DNA of 64,000 nt from Pseudomonas sp. 7SR1. GTDB taxonomy: Bacteria; Pseudomonadota; Gammaproteobacteria; Pseudomonadales; Pseudomonadaceae. Position 1 is the first letter of the stretch; each line of letters starts with the position of its first letter. Of the stretch, positions 44,201 through 57,360 are shown piece by piece. Where the stretch lies: positions 4,107,001-4,171,000 of the forward strand of contig NZ_LT707064.1 in the NCBI RefSeq assembly GCF_900156465.1. The letters run 5' to 3'. The notes under the pieces were generated by a model. The model saw only the letters and a program-made list of their open reading frames with translations. It was not told the DNA's origin and made no database searches. Position numbers and translations under genes: made by a program.

Positions 44201-47200
44201 GCGTGGCGCTGTACCACTTGCACCGCTTGGGGCAGGCCATCCCAATGCACGCAGGTGCGCAGGATGTCGTGGCGATCGATCACTTGCTGCAGGGCGCCGA
44301 TAAAGGCATCGAGGCGCTGGCGATCGTCGAACTCCAGCATCGAGCGCACCAGGTAGGCATCGCCTTCGTGTCCGAGCAGGTGATGGAACAGGATGCCTTG
44401 CTGCAGGGGCGCCAGGGGGTAGATGTCCTGGACGTTGGCGACGCCGCCCGGCACGGCGCCGACCAGGCGCTCGATCTGCTGCGCGGTGAGTTTCACCAAC
44501 GGCAGCATGTCCGGGGTCAACAGCTGGCAGTCGGCCGGAATGCGGTTGGCCGGTGCCTGGAAGGCGGTGTGGGTGCTGTCGCCCAGTGCGATAGCCAGTT
44601 CTCGCAGGGTCGGCGCACTGAAGACACTGCGCACGTCGGCGTTCAAGCCTTGTTCGCGCAGGCGTTCGATGAGGCTGACCGCCATCAGCGAATGTCCGCC
44701 GAGTTCGAAGAACCCGTCATGCCGGCCAATGCGCTCGTGCCCCAGCAATTGCTGCCAGATCCCGGCGATAGCCACTTCCACCTCGTCTTGGGGCGCCTCG
44801 TAGGTCCGGCTGGCGTAGGCGTCCTGGCCCGGCTCGGGCAGGGCGCGACGGTCGAGCTTGCCGTTGGGGGTGAGGGGCAATGCGTCCAGCACCACGAAGG
44901 CACTGGGCACCATGTGTCCGGGCAGGCGACCCAGGAGCTCGGCGCGCAATTGTTCGGCCGATGCCGGCTCGCCGCACAGATACGCCACCAGGCGTTTGTC
45001 GCCGCCCTGGTGGTCGCGGGGGACGACCGCCGCTTCCCGGACCCCATCGAGGGCGGCGAGGGCCGCCTCGATTTCGCCCAGCTCGACACGCAGGCCGCGG
45101 ATCTTCACCTGGTCGTCGTTGCGTCCCAGGTACTGGAGGGTGCCGTCGGGCAACCAGCGACCGATGTCACCGGTCTTGTACAGGCGCGCACCGGCCCGGT
45201 CGCTGAACGGGTCGGCAATGAAGCGCTCGGTCGTCAACTCCAGGCGGTTGAGGTAGCCGCGCGCGACCCCGACGCCACCGATGTGGATCTCGCCCGACAC
45301 GCCCACCGGCAACAATTGTCCATGGTCGTCCAGCACATGCAGTTGCATGTTGCGGATCGGCCGGCCGATGGGGATCGAGCGGTTCCGGTAATGGGCAAGG
45401 TCGCGGTCGGCGGTGTACCAGGCCACTACGTCACTGCACTCGGTGGGTCCGTAGCTGTTGATGATCGCCGGGCGCGGCAACGGCAGTTTTTCCAGCATGG
45501 CGACCTGGATCGGCTCGCCCCCCAGCACCACCCGCTTGAGGCACGCCAATGCCTGTTGCCGGTCGGCGTCCACCAGCGCGTGGAACGCGCTGGGCGACAG
45601 GTTGATATGGCTGATACCCGCCCTGGCGATCTGGGCGACGATGGCGTCAGGGTTGAACGGTTCTTCGGCCAGGTGCAGCGAGGCCCCCACCATGAGCGGG
45701 GCGAGAATGTTCTTCTGGGTCAGGTCGAAGTTATAGGACGAGGCCAGCAGCACCGCATCGCCGGCATGGAAGGCCAGGTCGTCCAGGTACCAGTCCAGCA
45801 GGTTGCGCAGGCCGCGATGTTCCACCATGACCCCTTTGGGCAACCCGGTGGAGCCGGAAGTGTAGATCACGTAGGCCAGGTGCCCGAAGTGCAGGTCCGT
45901 GATCCCAGGGTTATGGGTCGGGTTTTGCAGCAGCGCCGGGCTGTCCGCTTCGAGGGTGGCCAGGCCCGCCGGCAGCGGCAGGGTGTCCAGGTCTTGCTGG
46001 CGTACCAGCGCCCTGGGCGCGCTGTCGGCCAGCATATGGGTCAGGCGTTGCGCCGGGTATTGCGGATCGAGCGGCACATAGGCCGCCCCGGCCTTGAGGA
46101 TGCCCAGCAGGCCAGCGACCATCTGCGGACTGCGTCGGGCGCACAGGCCGACGGTGTCGTCGGGCCGCACACCCAGGGCAATCAGGCCATGGGCGATGCG
46201 GTTGGCCCAGGCGTTGAGCTCGGCGTAGCTGAGGGTCTGTCCGTCGCCCGCCAGTGCCACGGCTTGCGGCGTGCGCCCGGCCTGGGCTTCGAAGACCGCA
46301 TGGGGGAAGCGCGCCGGGTCTTCGTCGAGGACCGCGCTGGCGCTGTTGAAGGTTTCCAGCAATTGCCGGCGTTGTGACTCATCCAGCAGCGGCAAGGTCG
46401 CCACTGGTTGGGTGGCATCCTCCAGCATGGCATCGAGCAGTTGCAGCAGATGCTGGCCCCAACGGGCGATGGTGCTTTCATCGAACAGGTCGGTGGCATA
46501 TTCGAACTGGCCGGCGATGATGTCGCCGTCATCGTTCAGGGACAGGCTCACGTCGAACTGGGTGGTGCCGGTGGCCGGGGCCAGCGGGGTCAGGCTCAGG
46601 CCGGGCAGGGCCAGGGCCTGGTCCTGCGGGGTGTTGCCGAGTACCAGCATGGCCTGGAACAGCGGGCTGTGGCCGAGGCTGCGTTCCGGTTGCAACGCCT
46701 CCACCACCTGTTCGAACGGCAAGTCCTGATGGCCGTAGGCGTCGAGGGTGATGCGCTTGATCCGGGCCAGCAACTGTTCGACCCGGTCATGGGCCTGCAC
46801 GTCGACGCGCAGGGCCAGGGTGTTGACGAAGAAGCCGATCAGCGCCTCGGTTTCGCGCCGGGTGCGGTTGGCCACTGGCGTGCCGACCACCACCTCGGCC
46901 TGATTGCTCAGGCGCGACAGCAGGATCGACCAGGCTCCCAGCAGGGTCATGAACGGCGTCAGGCCTTGCTGCTGGCTGAAGCGGCGCAGCCGGGCACTCA
47001 AGGGCGCGGGCAGTTGCAGGGCCAGGGCCGCGCCCTGGTAACTCTGCACCTGGGGCCGTGGATGGTCGGCGGGCAGTTCCAGCAGCGCCGGGGCGCCGGT
47101 GAGGTGCTCCTGCCAGAAGCGGACCTGGGCTTGCAGGCGTTCGCCTTGCAAATGTTGCTGTTGCCAGGCGGCGTAGTCGGCGTATTGCAGGGCCAGGGGC

Positions 47201-50200
47201 GGCAGGGGATCGTCGAGGTCCTGGCAGAACGCGGCGTACAGGGCGTTGAACTCGCCGATCAGGACCGCCACCGACCAACCGTCGGAGACGATGTGATGCT
47301 GGGTCACCAGCAGGATGTGCTCCTCCTCGGCCAGGCGCAGCAGGCGACCGCGGATCAGTGGGCCGGCACTCAGGTCGAAGGCCTCGCGGGCTTCGTCCCG
47401 GGTCAGTCGCTCGACGGCCTGTTGCCGGGCGTCGCTGTCCAGGGCCTGCAGGTCGTGCTCGGTCAGGGCGAAGCCACTGTCGGCGGGGGCGAAGCGTTGC
47501 CGGGCTTCACCGTCAATGCGTTCGAAGGTGGTGCGCAGGCTTTCGTGGCGGGCGACGATACGGTCCAGGGCGCGTTGCAGGGCGTGGCGATCCAGGTGGC
47601 CGCGCAGGTGCAGGGCGGCGGGCATGTGATAGGCGACGCTGGCGGCGTGGTCCAGCTGGTCGAGGAACCACAGGCGTTGCTGGGCCAAAGACAGCGGCAA
47701 CGGCTGGTCGCGAGGGACCACGGCAATCGCCTGGAGACTGGACTGAGCGGCCTGATCCACATGCCGGGCCAGTTCCCTCAGGGAGGTCTGGGCGAACAGC
47801 GTGCGCAGGTCGATCTCGACCCCCAGGTCCTGGTGCAGGCGGGCTTGCAGCTGCACGGTCAGCAGGGAGTGGCCGCCCAGTTCGAGGAAGCCGTCGTGGC
47901 GACCGACCTGATCCAGGTGCAGCAAGCCTTTCCAGATCTCGGCAATGGCGATTTCGGTCTCGCCCTGGGGCGCTTCGTAGGCCTGGCTGGCCAGGGCCTC
48001 GGCACCCGGCGCGGGCAGGGCCCGGCGATCGAGCTTGCCGTTGGCGGTCAGGGGCAGGGCGTCCAGGTGCACGAAGGCCGTGGGGACCATGTACTCGGGC
48101 AGGTGCTTGAGCAAGGTGCTGCGCAGTACGTCGGCACTGGCCGGTTCACCACACAGATAGGCGACGAGTCGATGGTCCTCGCGGGCGATCACCACGGCGT
48201 CGGTGACACCGGCGCAACCCAGCAACACATTCTCGATCTCGCCCAGTTCGATGCGAAAACCCCGGATCTTCACCTGGAAGTCGTTGCGGCCCAGGTATTC
48301 CAGCGTGCCGTCGGCCAGCCAGCGACCCAGGTCGCCGGTCTTGTACAGGCGCGCATCCGGCTGGTCGCTGAACGGGTCGGCGATGAAGCGCTCGGCGCTC
48401 AGTTCCGGCCGGTTCAGGTAACCCCTGGCCACGCCGATGCCGCCGATATGGATTTCCCCGGCCACCCCCAACGGCGTCGGTTCGCCCCGGGCATCGAGGA
48501 CATGGACCTGCACATTGGCAAACGGCCGGCCGATGCTCGGACGGTCGCCCAGGTCGCGGATCAGGTCGAGGGTGGCGTCCACCGTGCACTCGGTGGGGCC
48601 GTACATGTTGTAGAAGCGGATGTTTCGGCAGTTGCGCAGTTTCTCCCAGGTGGCGCTGTTGATCGCCTCGCCGCCGAGCAGCACGCTCACCGGCTGGTAA
48701 CGCTGGCGCTCCAGCAGGCCGGCGGCCAGCAGGGTGTCGAGCTGGGACGGGGTGGAGTCGAAGGCGTGGACCTGGTGCTGTTCGAGGAAGTCCAGCAGCT
48801 CGTGGCCGCTGGCGCGGATCAGTTGCGGGATGATCACCAGGCGATGGCCGCAGAACAGCTGGGCGATGCCCTTGATCGACATGTCGAAGAAGAAGCCGGC
48901 ATTCAAGGCCACGGTGGCCGGGGCCGGGCAATGCTGGTGGGTGGTGCGGCGCATCACCTGCCAGAAGTTGAACACCGAGCGGTGCTCGACCATCACGCCC
49001 TTGGACTGGCCGGTGGAGCCGGAGGTGTAGATCACGTAGGCCAGGTGTTGCGGGGTCAGGCCGGCAATCCGCGGGTTCACGTCGAACGCCACATCGTGGG
49101 CGGCATGCAGCGAGGCGTCAGTGTCCAGCAGCAGGCATGGCTGGTCCCCGGTGGGCAGCGACAGCGCCGACTGGGTCAGCACCGCCAGTGGCTGGCTGTC
49201 CTGGAGCATGAAGGCCATGCGGTCGGCGGGGTGGGCCGGGTCGATGGGCACATAGGCCGCGCCGGCCTTGAGCACGCCCAGCAGGCCGACGATCATGTCC
49301 AGGCTGCGCTCGGCGCAGATGGCGACCCGTTGATCGGGCTGCACGCCGAGGGCGAGCAACTGGCGGGCCAGGTGGTTGGCGCGGCGATTGAGCTGGCGGT
49401 AGGTCAGCTGGCGGTCTTCGCAGACCAGGGCCACGGCGTCGGGGGCGAGCCGGACCTGGGTTTCGAACAGGGCATGGATCGGCTGGGCCGGCCCGAAGTC
49501 GGTGGCGGTGCGGTTGAAGTCGCGCAGCAGCAACTGGCGCTCGTCGTCGGGCAGCACGTCCAGGCTGCTGGCGAGACGCTCGGGGGCTTGCTCCAGGGCC
49601 TGCACCAGGGCGGCGACGGCCTGGCCCAGGTAGGCGGCGATGCGGTGCGGGTCGATTCCGGTGATGGCTTGGGCCGTCACCGAGAAGTCGTCTCCTTCAT
49701 CGGCCACCGCCACTTCGATCGGATAGTTGGTACGGGCTTCGTTGCTCAGGAAGCGTACGCCGTCCCAGGCCAGCACCTGGCCTTCGTTGGCCAGCGAGCC
49801 GCCATCGGTCTGGTGCCGGTAATTGAGCAGGGTGGTGAACAGCGGCAGGCCGGGGCCGACGCCGCTGCAACGCTGGGCCAGGGCCAGGGACGCCTGCTCA
49901 TGGGACAGCAGTTCGCTGAGGTCGCGATAGGTTTCGTCCACCAGCGCGCCGACCCCCGACCCGGCCAGTCGCACCCGCACCGGCAAGGTGTTGATGAACA
50001 CGCCCAGCGCCCGGTCGGCGCCCCGGGAGCCTTGCAGGCGTCCGGCGACCACGGTGCCGAACACCACATCGTCGCGGTCGGTGCAGCGCCCGAGCACCTG
50101 GGCCCAGGCGATGTGAAACAGCACCGCCGGCGTCACGCCGGCGCTGCGCGAGCAGGCGCGGATGCGCTGGCTCAGGGCTGGATCCAGGCGCACGCTGGTT

Positions 50201-53200
50201 TCCGTCACCTGGCTGCCGTCGCCCTGGACATCCAGGACGCCGAAGGGGGCGGTGGGCTCGTCGACGCTGCCCAGGCGCTGGCTGAAATAGGCTTCATGGA
50301 CCTGGGGCGGGGTCGCCAGGATCTGCGCGACGAACTCCCGATAGGGCATCGGTGCCGGCAGCTCGGCGCCCCGGCCTTGCACCAGGGCCTGGACTTCTTC
50401 GAGCACGATCCCCAAAGACACGTGATCGCTGATCATGTGGTGGTCCAGCAGGCTCAGCCACCAGCGTTCGGAGTGCGGGTCCCGGGCGATGCAGGCGCGC
50501 ATCAACGGCGCCTGTTGCAAGTCCAGGCGCAGGTGGCGCGGGTCGCTCAAGCGCTCCAGCTGAGCGCGCGGGTCTTCATCGCCAGCCAGGGTGACAAGCT
50601 GCACCGGCAACGTTGCCTGGCGTTGCACCACCTGCACCGCCTGCGGCTGGCCGACCCAGTGCACGGCGCTGCGCAGAATGTCGTGGCGATCGATCACCTG
50701 CTGCAAGGCGTCGATAAAGGCATCGAGACGCGCGCGATCGTCGAACTCGATCATCGAGCGCACCAGATACGCATCCCCTTCGTGCCCCAGCAGGTGATGG
50801 AACAGGATGCCTTGCTGCAACGGCGCCAGGGGGTAGATGTCCTGGACATTGGCGGCGCCGCCGGGCACGCCGGCGACGATGCGTTCGAGCTGGGCCGGGG
50901 TCAGTTCCACCAGCGACAGCATGTCTGGCGTCAGGGCGCTGCAGTCGGCCGCAATGCGGTTGGCTGGCGCCAGGAACGGGGTTTCATCGCTGCGGCCCAG
51001 GGCCTGGGCCATCTCCCGCAGGCTGGGCGCGGTGAACACGGTGCGTACCGACGCATTCAGGCCATGCTGGCGCAAGCGGTCGATGAGGCTGACCGCCATC
51101 AGCGAATGCCCGCCGAGCTCGAAGAAACGGTCATGGCGTCCGACCTGTTCAAGGCCCAGCAGTTCTTGCCAGACCGTGGCCAGCAGTTGTTCGATCTCGC
51201 CCCGCGGCGCCTCGTAGGCCCGGCTGGCGAATGCTTCCTGGCCCGGGGCCGGAAGCGCGCGACGGTCGAGCTTGCCATTGGGCGTCAAGGGCATGGCTTC
51301 GAGCTGCACGAAGGCGCTGGGCACCATGTAGTCGGGCAGCACCGCCAGCAGCGCGGCGCGCAATTGCTCCACCGGCACTGGCTCGCCACACAGGTAGGCG
51401 ACCAGGCGCTTGCTGTCGGATTGGCCCGGTCTGCTTTCCTGGGCCACCACCACGGCCTCGCGCACGCCGGGGCGACCGGCGAGGACGGCCTCGATCTCTC
51501 CCAGTTCCACGCGGAAACCGCGGATCTTCACCTGGTCGTCGTTGCGACCCAGGTACTGGAGGGTGCCGTCGGCGCACCAGCGACCCAGGTCACCGGTCTT
51601 GTACAGGCGTGCCTGGGGATCGGTGGTGAACGGGTCGGCGATGAACCGTTCGGCGGTCAATGCCTGGCGGTTGAGATAGCCACGCGCGACGCCGACGCCG
51701 CCGATATGGATTTCCCCGGCGACTCCCAGGGGGGCCAGGTTGCCGGCGCCGTCCAGCACATGCAGCTGGGTATTGCGCAGCGGCTTGCCGATGGAACGGA
51801 AGTCGTCCCGGTCACTTTCCATGCGGCGGATCGAGGCGTTCACGGTGGCCTCGGTTGGGCCATAGGCGTTGTACAGCGCCGGACGATGGCCGCTGCGGGC
51901 GAACCACTGGCTCACCGCCTGTTTACTCACCGCTTCACCACCGATCATGAACTGCCGCAGGCAGGTGGGCAGGGCCACATGGGCATCCCGGCTCACCTGT
52001 TGCCAGAACACGGTGGGCAGGTTGGCGACAGTGATCGCGTACTGCTCGCACAAGGTGGCGAAAGCCGCGGTGCCGGCTATCCAGGCATCGCTGCGCAGCA
52101 CCAGGGTGGCTCCGGACAGCAAGGCGCCGAAGATTTCTTCCACGGACATGTCGAAGGTCATGGTGGCGAATTGCAGGATGCGGTCCCGGGCATCGAGGCT
52201 GTAGCGTTCCTGCAAGGCGCCGATCTGGTTGCACAGCGAGCGGTGCTCGAGCATCACGCCTTTCGGTTTGCCGGTAGAACCGGAGGTGTACATGACGTAG
52301 GCCAGGTGGCGGGAGGTCAGGCCCTCGATGCGAGGGTTGCCGGCGTCGCCGTCAGCCGTGTCGTCCAGCAGCAGCCGGGGCAGTCGCAGCGCCGGCAGTT
52401 GCTCGCCCATGGCATTCACCAGGGCAGCCTGGGTGAGCAGTACCCGGGGCGCACTGTCGTCGAGCATGTGTTGCAGGCGATCCTGCGGGTAGTTCGGGTC
52501 CAGCGGCACGTAGGCGCCGCCCGCCTTGAGGATCCCCAGCATGCCGACGATCATTTCCAGGCTGCGTTCCACCAGCAGTGCGACACGCTCATCCGGACGC
52601 ACGCCCGCGGCAATCAGCCGATGCGCGATGCGGTTGGCCCGGGCATTGAGTTCGGCGTAGCTGAGGCTGGCCTCTTCGGCCTGCACGGCAATGGCATCGG
52701 GATGCGCTTGCACATGCTGCTCGAACCATTCGTGGACCAGGCGGCCCTCGGGAAAGGGCACATGCGTCCGGTTGAAGTCACCGAGCAACTGGCGACGTTG
52801 TGGATTGCTCAGCAGCGGCAAGGTCGCCACTGGCTGGGTGGCATCCTCCAGCATGGCATCGAGCAGTTGCAGCAGATGCTGTCCCCAACGGGCGATGGTG
52901 CTTTCATCGAACAGGTCGGTGGCATATTCGAACTGGCCGGCGATGATGTCGCCGTCATCGTTCAGGGACAGGCTCACGTCGAACTGGGTGGTGCCGGTGG
53001 CCGGGGCCAGCGGGGTCAGGCTCAGGCCGGGCAGGGCCAGGGCCTGGTCCTGCGGGGTGTTGCCGAGTACCAGCATGGCCTGGAACAGCGGGCTGTGGCC
53101 GAGGCTGCGTTCCGGTTGCAACGCCTCCACCACCTGTTCGAACGGCAAGTCCTGATGGCCGTAGGCGTCGAGGGTGATGCGCTTGATCCGGGCCAGCAAC

Positions 53201-56200
53201 TGTTCGACCCGGTCATGGGCCTGCACGTCGACGCGCAGGGCCAGGGTGTTGACGAAGAAGCCGATCAGCGCCTCGGTTTCGCGCCGGGTGCGGTTGGCCA
53301 CTGGCGTGCCGACCACCACCTCGGCCTGATTGCTCAGGCGCGACAGCAGGATCGACCAGGCTCCCAGCAGGGTCATGAACGGCGTCAGGCCTTGCTGCTG
53401 GCTGAAGCGGCGCAGCCGGGCACTCAAGGGCGCGGGCAGTTGCAGGGCCAGGGCCGCGCCCTGGTAACTCTGCACCTGGGGCCGTGGATGGTCGGCGGGC
53501 AGTTCCAGCAGCGCCGGGGCGCCGGTGAGGTGCTCCTGCCAGAAGCGGACCTGGGCTTGCAGGCGTTCGCCTTGCAAATGTTGCTGTTGCCAGGCGGCGT
53601 AGTCGGCGTATTGCAAGGCCAGGGGCGGCAGGGGATCGTCGAGGCCCTGGCAGAACGCGGCGTACAGGGCGTTGAACTCGCCGATCAGGACCGCCACCGA
53701 CCAACCGTCGGAGACGATGTGATGCTGGGTCACCAGCAGGATGTGCTCCTCCTCGGCCAGGCGCAGCAGGCGACCGCGGATCAGTGGGCCGGCACTCAGG
53801 TCGAAGGCTTCGCGGGCTTCGTCCCGGGTCAGTCGCTCGACGGCCTGTTGCCGGGCGTCGCTGTCCAGGGCCTGCAGGTCGTGCTCGGTCAGGGCGAAGC
53901 CACTGTCGGCGGGGGCGAAGCGTTGCCGGGCTTCACCGTCAATGCGTTCGAAGGTGGTGCGCAGGCTTTCGTGGCGAGCGACGATACGGTCCAGGGCGCG
54001 TTGCAGGGCGTGGCGATCCAGGTGGCCGCGCAGGTGCAGGGCGGCGGGCATGTGATAGGCGACGCTGGCGGCGTGGTCCAGCTGGTCGAGGAACCACAGG
54101 CGTTGCTGGGCCAAAGACAGCGGCAACGGCTGGTCGCGGGGGACCACGGCAATCGCCTGGAGACTGGACTGAGCGGCCTGATCCACATGCCGGGCCAGTT
54201 CCCTCAGGGAGGTCTGGGCGAACAGCGTGCGCAGGTCGATCTCGACCCCCAGGTCCTGGTGCAGGCGGGCTTGCAACTGCACGGTCAGCAGGGAGTGGCC
54301 GCCCAGTTCGAGGAAGCCGTCGTGGCGACCGACCTGATCCAGGCCGAGCAGGGTTTTCCAGATCTCGGCAATGGCGATTTCGGTCTCGCCCTGGGGCGCT
54401 TCGTAGGCCTGGCTGGCCAGAGCCTCGGCACCCGGCGCGGGCAGGGCCCGGCGATCGAGCTTGCCGTTGGCGGTCAGGGGCAGGGTGTCCAGGTGCACGA
54501 AGGCCGTGGGAACCATGTACTCGGGCAGGTGCTTGAGCAAGGTGCTGCGCAGCACGTCGGCGGGTACCTGTTCGCCGCAGACATAAGCCACCAGGCGCTT
54601 GCTGTCCGGCTGCCCGGGATGATCTTCCCGGGCGACGACCACCACTTCGCGGATGCCAGGGCACAGGGCCAGGGCCGCTTCGACTTCACCGATCTCGATG
54701 CGCAGGCCACGGATCTTCACCTGGAAGTCGTTGCGCCCCAGGTACTCCAGCGCCCCGTTGGCCAGCCAGCGGCCCAGGTCGCCGGTCTTGTACAGGCGCG
54801 CATCCGGCTGGTCGCTGAACGGGTCGGCGATGAAGCGCTCGGCACTCAGCTCAGGCTGGTTCAGATAACCCCTGGCCACGCCGATGCCGCCGATATGGAT
54901 TTCCCCGGCCACGCCCAGCGGCTGGATCTTGCCCCGGGGGTCGAGCACGTACATCTGGATATTGGCGATCGGCTTGCCAATGGGCACGCTTTCGCCCGGG
55001 TCGCCGGGGCGGCATTGCCAGGCGGTGACGTCGATGGCGGCTTCGGTGGGGCCGTACAGGTTATGCAGCTCGACGCCCGGCAACTGCTCTTCGAAGCGGC
55101 GCTGCAGGCTGCGGGGCAGGGCTTCGCCGCTGCACAGTACCCGACGCAGCGTCGGGAAGTCCTGGCTGTCGCGATGCTCCAGGAACAGGTCGAGCATCGA
55201 CGGCACGAAGTGCAGCAAGGTAATGCCGGTCTGGCGCATCACCTGGGCCAGGTAGTCCGGTTCCTGATGGCCACCGGGACGGGCCATGACCAGTTCGGCA
55301 CCGGCCAGCAACGGCAGGAAGAATTCCCAGACCGACACATCGAAACCGAACGGGGTCTTCTGCAGGACCCGGTCGTCGGCGTCGACACGGTATTCGTCCC
55401 GGGCCCAGAGCAGACGGTTGACCACCCCCATGTGCTCGTTCATCACCCCTTTGGGGGTACCGGTGGAACCGGAGGTGTAGAGCACGTAGGCCAGGTGCCT
55501 CGGCGTCAGGCCCAGGGCCGCCGGATCCGGGTCGTGGGTGGGCTGCGCAGCCAGGCGGGCCAGGTCCTGGTCGCCATCGAGAAGCAGCAGCGGCCTGTCC
55601 GACGGCGGCAAATGCTCCAGCAGTGCCTGGCTGCTCAGCACGGCGTGGGGAGCGCTGTCCTCGAGCATGTAGGCCTGGCGCGCGCTGGGCAGGTCCGGGT
55701 CGATGGGCACGTAGGCGCCGCCGGCCTTGAGGATGCCCAGCAGGGCGATAACCATGTCCGCGCCGCGCCGCAGGCATACGGCCACGCGGGCGTCCGGCCC
55801 GACGCCGAGTTCGCCCAGGTGATGGGCGAGCTGGTTGGCCCGGCGGTTGAGTTCGGCGTAACTGAGCAACGGACCGTCGTCGCCGCGCACGGCACAGGCC
55901 TGCGGACGCCGCTCGGCCTGTTGCTCGAACAGCCCGTGAATCAGCACGTCCCGGGGATATTCCCGGGCCGTGGCGTTGAAATCCACTTGCAGGTGTCGCC
56001 GCTCCACCTGGCTCATCAGCGGGAAGTCGCCCACGGGCGTGTCATGCTGCTCCAGCACCGCTTCGAGCATCGAGACCATGCGGTCTTGCAGGTAGCGGGC
56101 TTCCTCCAGGCTGAAGTACGCGGTGTTGAAGTTGAAGTCCAGATGGACGTCTTCGAAGGGATGGTAATCGCGCACGAAGATCGCCATGGGCGTCTGCTCG

Positions 56201-57360
56201 TAGCCATTGTCCATGGTGATCACGGTGGACGAGGTACCGCCGAACTGATCGTCGCCGTCCAGGCTTTCGAACGACAGCGACACGTCGAACAGTTGCCGGC
56301 GGCCGGTCTGGGCCAGGCGCAACGTGCGGTTGAGTTCGGCGATGGGGAACCGCTGGTGGCGGTAGCAGCGGCGCAGTTGGCCGCCAGCGGTGTGCATCAG
56401 GTCCAGCAGCGAGGCGTCGGGATCCACCGGCAGGCGAATCGGGCTGACCGAGGAAAACATGCCCGCGGTTTCCTTGGTGCGCGCGGTGGTACGGTTGTGC
56501 ACGGGCATGCCGATGACGATTTCATCGACGCCCACGGTGCGGCAGAAATACGTGGCGACCACGCTGATCAGGACATGGGCCACCGACAGGCTGCGTTCGC
56601 TGGCAAATTGCGTCAGGGCGTTGTACAGCGCCCGTGGCAGCATCGCCTGGACCTGGGCGCTGGGGGCCAGTTCGTTGGCCTGGCCGGTCTTGAAGTCGGC
56701 CCGGCGTTGCAGCAGCGAAGGAGGCATCTGGGCGTAGGTTTCCTGCCAGAACTGCCGGTCGCGCTCGTAGCGCGAGGACTGCAGGTAAGCCCGGTCGTCT
56801 TCGAGGAACGACAGGTAGGAATGGCCTTGGGCAACCTCCTCGTTGCCCGCCAGCAACCCGTTGTAGGCGGCGCCCACGGCGTGGCCGATCAACGCCACGC
56901 CGATGCCGTCGGTGACCAGGTGATGGTAACGGTTCAACCAGTAATGGCGGTTCGGGCCGCAACGCACCATGCGGGCTTCCCAGAGCTGGCCGGTCAGCGA
57001 CTCGAACGGCTGGCGAAAGGCGTTGCGCAGGTACTCCATGGCCAGCCCGGCATCGGCCTCGGCTTCGGTGAACTCCACCACCTGCATGTCGACCTTGACC
57101 TCGGGCAAGACCCGCTGGCGACCGGTACCGCCTTCATGGCTGAAGCTCAGGCGCAGGGCGTCGTGACGGTTGGCAACCAGCTCGATGGCTTTCTCGAACA
57201 GCGCAATGTCGATCTCACCCTTGATCTCCAGGGCCATGCCGATGTTGTAGTAGGGCAGGTCCGGGTGCGCGATCTGGTCGAGCCAGATGCCCTGCTGGAC
57301 GGAGGCCAGTTCGTGGGCGGCGCAGTCTTGCGTGGGCAACATTTCGGTCGACGAATCCAT
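41221..57360 (-). CDS. Lipopeptide NRPS 1: Cstart-Ser, Orn, Asp, Hse, His (five modules)
   Basis: A 5379-residue synthetase that starts an N-acyl peptide. Codes aligned to GrsA: A1 (YTSGSTG near 627) DVWHLSLIDK, Ser; A2 (near 1690) DMENMGAVNK, Orn-like; A3 (near 2777) DMKDLGMVDK, acidic; A4 (near 3831) DLKNVGSDVK, which I recall as homoserine-like; A5 (near 4908) DSALIAEVWK, His. C1 is starter-type (HHLVTDG near 145). C2 and C4 are standard (HHIVSDG) and almost identical. C3 and C5 are dual C/E domains (HHLLGHEGD, then HHMISDH or HHMASDH), so residues 2 and 4 should be D. This reproduces cormycin A (Ser-D-Orn-Asn-D-Hse-His...), except that Asp is expected at 3, as I recall for thanamycin. T domains lie near 1018, 2082, 3160, 4220 and 5302; the C-terminal acidic helix ([14 protein letters not shown]) suits docking to NRPS 2. 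ATG 57360 opens the C domain; the 38 upstream codons look non-coding. Confidence 0.94.
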   Translation of the reverse strand: MDSSTEMLPTQDCAAHELASVQQGIWLDQIAHPDLPYYNIGMALEIKGEIDIALFEKAIELVANRHDALRLSFSHEGGTGRQRVLPEVKVDMQVVEFTEAEADAGLAMEYLRNAFRQPFESLTGQLWEARMVRCGPNRHYWLNRYHHLVTDGIGVALIGHAVGAAYNGLLAGNEEVAQGHSYLSFLEDDRAYLQSSRYERDRQFWQETYAQMPPSLLQRRADFKTGQANELAPSAQVQAMLPRALYNALTQFASERSLSVAHVLISVVATYFCRTVGVDEIVIGMPVHNRTTARTKETAGMFSSVSPIRLPVDPDASLLDLMHTAGGQLRRCYRHQRFPIAELNRTLRLAQTGRRQLFDVSLSFESLDGDDQFGGTSSTVITMDNGYEQTPMAIFVRDYHPFEDVHLDFNFNTAYFSLEEARYLQDRMVSMLEAVLEQHDTPVGDFPLMSQVERRHLQVDFNATAREYPRDVLIHGLFEQQAERRPQACAVRGDDGPLLSYAELNRRANQLAHHLGELGVGPDARVAVCLRRGADMVIALLGILKAGGAYVPIDPDLPSARQAYMLEDSAPHAVLSSQALLEHLPPSDRPLLLLDGDQDLARLAAQPTHDPDPAALGLTPRHLAYVLYTSGSTGTPKGVMNEHMGVVNRLLWARDEYRVDADDRVLQKTPFGFDVSVWEFFLPLLAGAELVMARPGGHQEPDYLAQVMRQTGITLLHFVPSMLDLFLEHRDSQDFPTLRRVLCSGEALPRSLQRRFEEQLPGVELHNLYGPTEAAIDVTAWQCRPGDPGESVPIGKPIANIQMYVLDPRGKIQPLGVAGEIHIGGIGVARGYLNQPELSAERFIADPFSDQPDARLYKTGDLGRWLANGALEYLGRNDFQVKIRGLRIEIGEVEAALALCPGIREVVVVAREDHPGQPDSKRLVAYVCGEQVPADVLRSTLLKHLPEYMVPTAFVHLDTLPLTANGKLDRRALPAPGAEALASQAYEAPQGETEIAIAEIWKTLLGLDQVGRHDGFLELGGHSLLTVQLQARLHQDLGVEIDLRTLFAQTSLRELARHVDQAAQSSLQAIAVVPRDQPLPLSLAQQRLWFLDQLDHAASVAYHMPAALHLRGHLDRHALQRALDRIVARHESLRTTFERIDGEARQRFAPADSGFALTEHDLQALDSDARQQAVERLTRDEAREAFDLSAGPLIRGRLLRLAEEEHILLVTQHHIVSDGWSVAVLIGEFNALYAAFCQGLDDPLPPLALQYADYAAWQQQHLQGERLQAQVRFWQEHLTGAPALLELPADHPRPQVQSYQGAALALQLPAPLSARLRRFSQQQGLTPFMTLLGAWSILLSRLSNQAEVVVGTPVANRTRRETEALIGFFVNTLALRVDVQAHDRVEQLLARIKRITLDAYGHQDLPFEQVVEALQPERSLGHSPLFQAMLVLGNTPQDQALALPGLSLTPLAPATGTTQFDVSLSLNDDGDIIAGQFEYATDLFDESTIARWGQHLLQLLDAMLEDATQPVATLPLLSNPQRRQLLGDFNRTHVPFPEGRLVHEWFEQHVQAHPDAIAVQAEEASLSYAELNARANRIAHRLIAAGVRPDERVALLVERSLEMIVGMLGILKAGGAYVPLDPNYPQDRLQHMLDDSAPRVLLTQAALVNAMGEQLPALRLPRLLLDDTADGDAGNPRIEGLTSRHLAYVMYTSGSTGKPKGVMLEHRSLCNQIGALQERYSLDARDRILQFATMTFDMSVEEIFGALLSGATLVLRSDAWIAGTAAFATLCEQYAITVANLPTVFWQQVSRDAHVALPTCLRQFMIGGEAVSKQAVSQWFARSGHRPALYNAYGPTEATVNASIRRMESDRDDFRSIGKPLRNTQLHVLDGAGNLAPLGVAGEIHIGGVGVARGYLNRQALTAERFIADPFTTDPQARLYKTGDLGRWCADGTLQYLGRNDDQVKIRGFRVELGEIEAVLAGRPGVREAVVVAQESRPGQSDSKRLVAYLCGEPVPVEQLRAALLAVLPDYMVPSAFVQLEAMPLTPNGKLDRRALPAPGQEAFASRAYEAPRGEIEQLLATVWQELLGLEQVGRHDRFFELGGHSLMAVSLIDRLRQHGLNASVRTVFTAPSLREMAQALGRSDETPFLAPANRIAADCSALTPDMLSLVELTPAQLERIVAGVPGGAANVQDIYPLAPLQQGILFHHLLGHEGDAYLVRSMIEFDDRARLDAFIDALQQVIDRHDILRSAVHWVGQPQAVQVVQRQATLPVQLVTLAGDEDPRAQLERLSDPRHLRLDLQQAPLMRACIARDPHSERWWLSLLDHHMISDHVSLGIVLEEVQALVQGRGAELPAPMPYREFVAQILATPPQVHEAYFSQRLGSVDEPTAPFGVLDVQGDGSQVTETSVRLDPALSQRIRACSRSAGVTPAVLFHIAWAQVLGRCTDRDDVVFGTVVAGRLQGSRGADRALGVFINTLPVRVRLAGSGVGALVDETYRDLSELLSHEQASLALAQRCSGVGPGLPLFTTLLNYRHQTDGGSLANEGQVLAWDGVRFLSNEARTNYPIEVAVADEGDDFSVTAQAITGIDPHRIAAYLGQAVAALVQALEQAPERLASSLDVLPDDERQLLLRDFNRTATDFGPAQPIHALFETQVRLAPDAVALVCEDRQLTYRQLNRRANHLARQLLALGVQPDQRVAICAERSLDMIVGLLGVLKAGAAYVPIDPAHPADRMAFMLQDSQPLAVLTQSALSLPTGDQPCLLLDTDASLHAAHDVAFDVNPRIAGLTPQHLAYVIYTSGSTGQSKGVMVEHRSVFNFWQVMRRTTHQHCPAPATVALNAGFFFDMSIKGIAQLFCGHRLVIIPQLIRASGHELLDFLEQHQVHAFDSTPSQLDTLLAAGLLERQRYQPVSVLLGGEAINSATWEKLRNCRNIRFYNMYGPTECTVDATLDLIRDLGDRPSIGRPFANVQVHVLDARGEPTPLGVAGEIHIGGIGVARGYLNRPELSAERFIADPFSDQPDARLYKTGDLGRWLADGTLEYLGRNDFQVKIRGFRIELGEIENVLLGCAGVTDAVVIAREDHRLVAYLCGEPASADVLRSTLLKHLPEYMVPTAFVHLDALPLTANGKLDRRALPAPGAEALASQAYEAPQGETEIAIAEIWKGLLHLDQVGRHDGFLELGGHSLLTVQLQARLHQDLGVEIDLRTLFAQTSLRELARHVDQAAQSSLQAIAVVPRDQPLPLSLAQQRLWFLDQLDHAASVAYHMPAALHLRGHLDRHALQRALDRIVARHESLRTTFERIDGEARQRFAPADSGFALTEHDLQALDSDARQQAVERLTRDEAREAFDLSAGPLIRGRLLRLAEEEHILLVTQHHIVSDGWSVAVLIGEFNALYAAFCQDLDDPLPPLALQYADYAAWQQQHLQGERLQAQVRFWQEHLTGAPALLELPADHPRPQVQSYQGAALALQLPAPLSARLRRFSQQQGLTPFMTLLGAWSILLSRLSNQAEVVVGTPVANRTRRETEALIGFFVNTLALRVDVQAHDRVEQLLARIKRITLDAYGHQDLPFEQVVEALQPERSLGHSPLFQAMLVLGNTPQDQALALPGLSLTPLAPATGTTQFDVSLSLNDDGDIIAGQFEYATDLFDESTIARWGQHLLQLLDAMLEDATQPVATLPLLDESQRRQLLETFNSASAVLDEDPARFPHAVFEAQAGRTPQAVALAGDGQTLSYAELNAWANRIAHGLIALGVRPDDTVGLCARRSPQMVAGLLGILKAGAAYVPLDPQYPAQRLTHMLADSAPRALVRQQDLDTLPLPAGLATLEADSPALLQNPTHNPGITDLHFGHLAYVIYTSGSTGLPKGVMVEHRGLRNLLDWYLDDLAFHAGDAVLLASSYNFDLTQKNILAPLMVGASLHLAEEPFNPDAIVAQIARAGISHINLSPSAFHALVDADRQQALACLKRVVLGGEPIQVAMLEKLPLPRPAIINSYGPTECSDVVAWYTADRDLAHYRNRSIPIGRPIRNMQLHVLDDHGQLLPVGVSGEIHIGGVGVARGYLNRLELTTERFIADPFSDRAGARLYKTGDIGRWLPDGTLQYLGRNDDQVKIRGLRVELGEIEAALAALDGVREAAVVPRDHQGGDKRLVAYLCGEPASAEQLRAELLGRLPGHMVPSAFVVLDALPLTPNGKLDRRALPEPGQDAYASRTYEAPQDEVEVAIAGIWQQLLGHERIGRHDGFFELGGHSLMAVSLIERLREQGLNADVRSVFSAPTLRELAIALGDSTHTAFQAPANRIPADCQLLTPDMLPLVKLTAQQIERLVGAVPGGVANVQDIYPLAPLQQGILFHHLLGHEGDAYLVRSMLEFDDRQRLDAFIGALQQVIDRHDILRTCVHWDGLPQAVQVVQRHARLPVHSVTLNGHQDPLGQLEALSDPRQLRLDLRQAPLMRACIARDPHSERWLLALLNHHMASDHVTLEIVLEEIHAILHGQSESLGAAQPYRDFIAQTQATPAEVHEAYFTRRLADVDAPTAPFDLLEVQGDGNHIEEASVQLSVELNLRLRAQARERGITPATLFHVAWAQVLARCTGRDDVVFGTVVAGRLQGSAGAERALGVFINTLPVRVCLTGCGANEKVLATHRDLVELLDHEQASLALAQRCSGVPSALPLFTTLLNYRHQRDDSQLQWPGMRILDSAERTNYPLTLSVNDYGDALGLTVQSVRVVDPQRICALMQRALEQLAQALMYTPQIPLMQLDVLPPKERTLLLETFNQTRVDYPTHLCIQQLFEEQVRRTPDACALLDSRTQLSYTELNAQANRLAHHLLAAGVQPGDLVAICVERGVSMITGLLGILKAGGAYVPLDPTYPAERLASILDDARPRLLLADPVGRTAVGTLQEGTRYLAIEQALAAQANSRDPQLDGSGLTPAHLAYVIYTSGSTGKPKGVMIEHRNLVASTLARGAVYGPAIDKRFLLLSSIAFDSSVAGIFGTLVGGGTLCIPDAETARDPEAIARFIDQQAVTSLLCVPSLGRLVLTSLASGNGHGHLREMIVAGEACPAQLVQECAGLEPAIALYNEYGPTEATVWATVHRCTAEDRGTVPIGRAIPNSRLYVLDEQRQPVPLGVPGELYVGGAGVARGYLDRAQLNAEHFLADPFCPGDEARMYRTGDLVRLRADGVLEFLGRNDQQVKIRGFRIEPGEIEALMLTLPGVREAAVIAREDTPGAMRLVAYLSVEPHLAGRNASSTLRPYLTSQLPDYMVPAAFVVVERLPLSPNGKLDRRALPAPRSEDFALRQYEAPNGETEELLAQIWADLLGLERIGRHDDFFELGGHSLLAVQVTLRARETFAVEVPLRSVFEHPSLLALADLITTLQLAQFESDELMDLQQEMASLSESELLAIVSKDA
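46384..48140 (-). repeat. 1.76-kb C-domain repeat, copy in module 4
   Basis: Matches 52810-54566 at a constant offset of 6,426 bp with only a few differences. It spans C4, T3 and the end of A3. Confidence 0.88.
48231..49674 (-). repeat. 1.44-kb A-domain repeat, copy in module 3
   Basis: Partner of 30627-32070 in NRPS 2. It encodes almost all of A3 and the end of the preceding dual C/E domain; the ten specificity positions are the same in both copies. Confidence 0.85.
52810..54566 (-). repeat. 1.76-kb C-domain repeat, copy in module 2
   Basis: Partner of 46384-48140. It spans C2, T1 and the end of A1, so C2 and C4 are functionally interchangeable by sequence. Confidence 0.88.

Noticed and set aside
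48231..49674. Glu as substrate of A3 and A8
   Set aside because: The code DMKDLGMVDK is near published Glu codes, but collinearity with the class puts Asp at position 8; Glu is kept only as an alternative.
41221..57360. A lipopeptide siderophore, suggested by the hydroxyornithine-like code of A2 and His/Asp residues
   Set aside because: There is no TonB receptor, ornithine monooxygenase or sigma factor nearby, and the whole residue order fits the syringomycin class.
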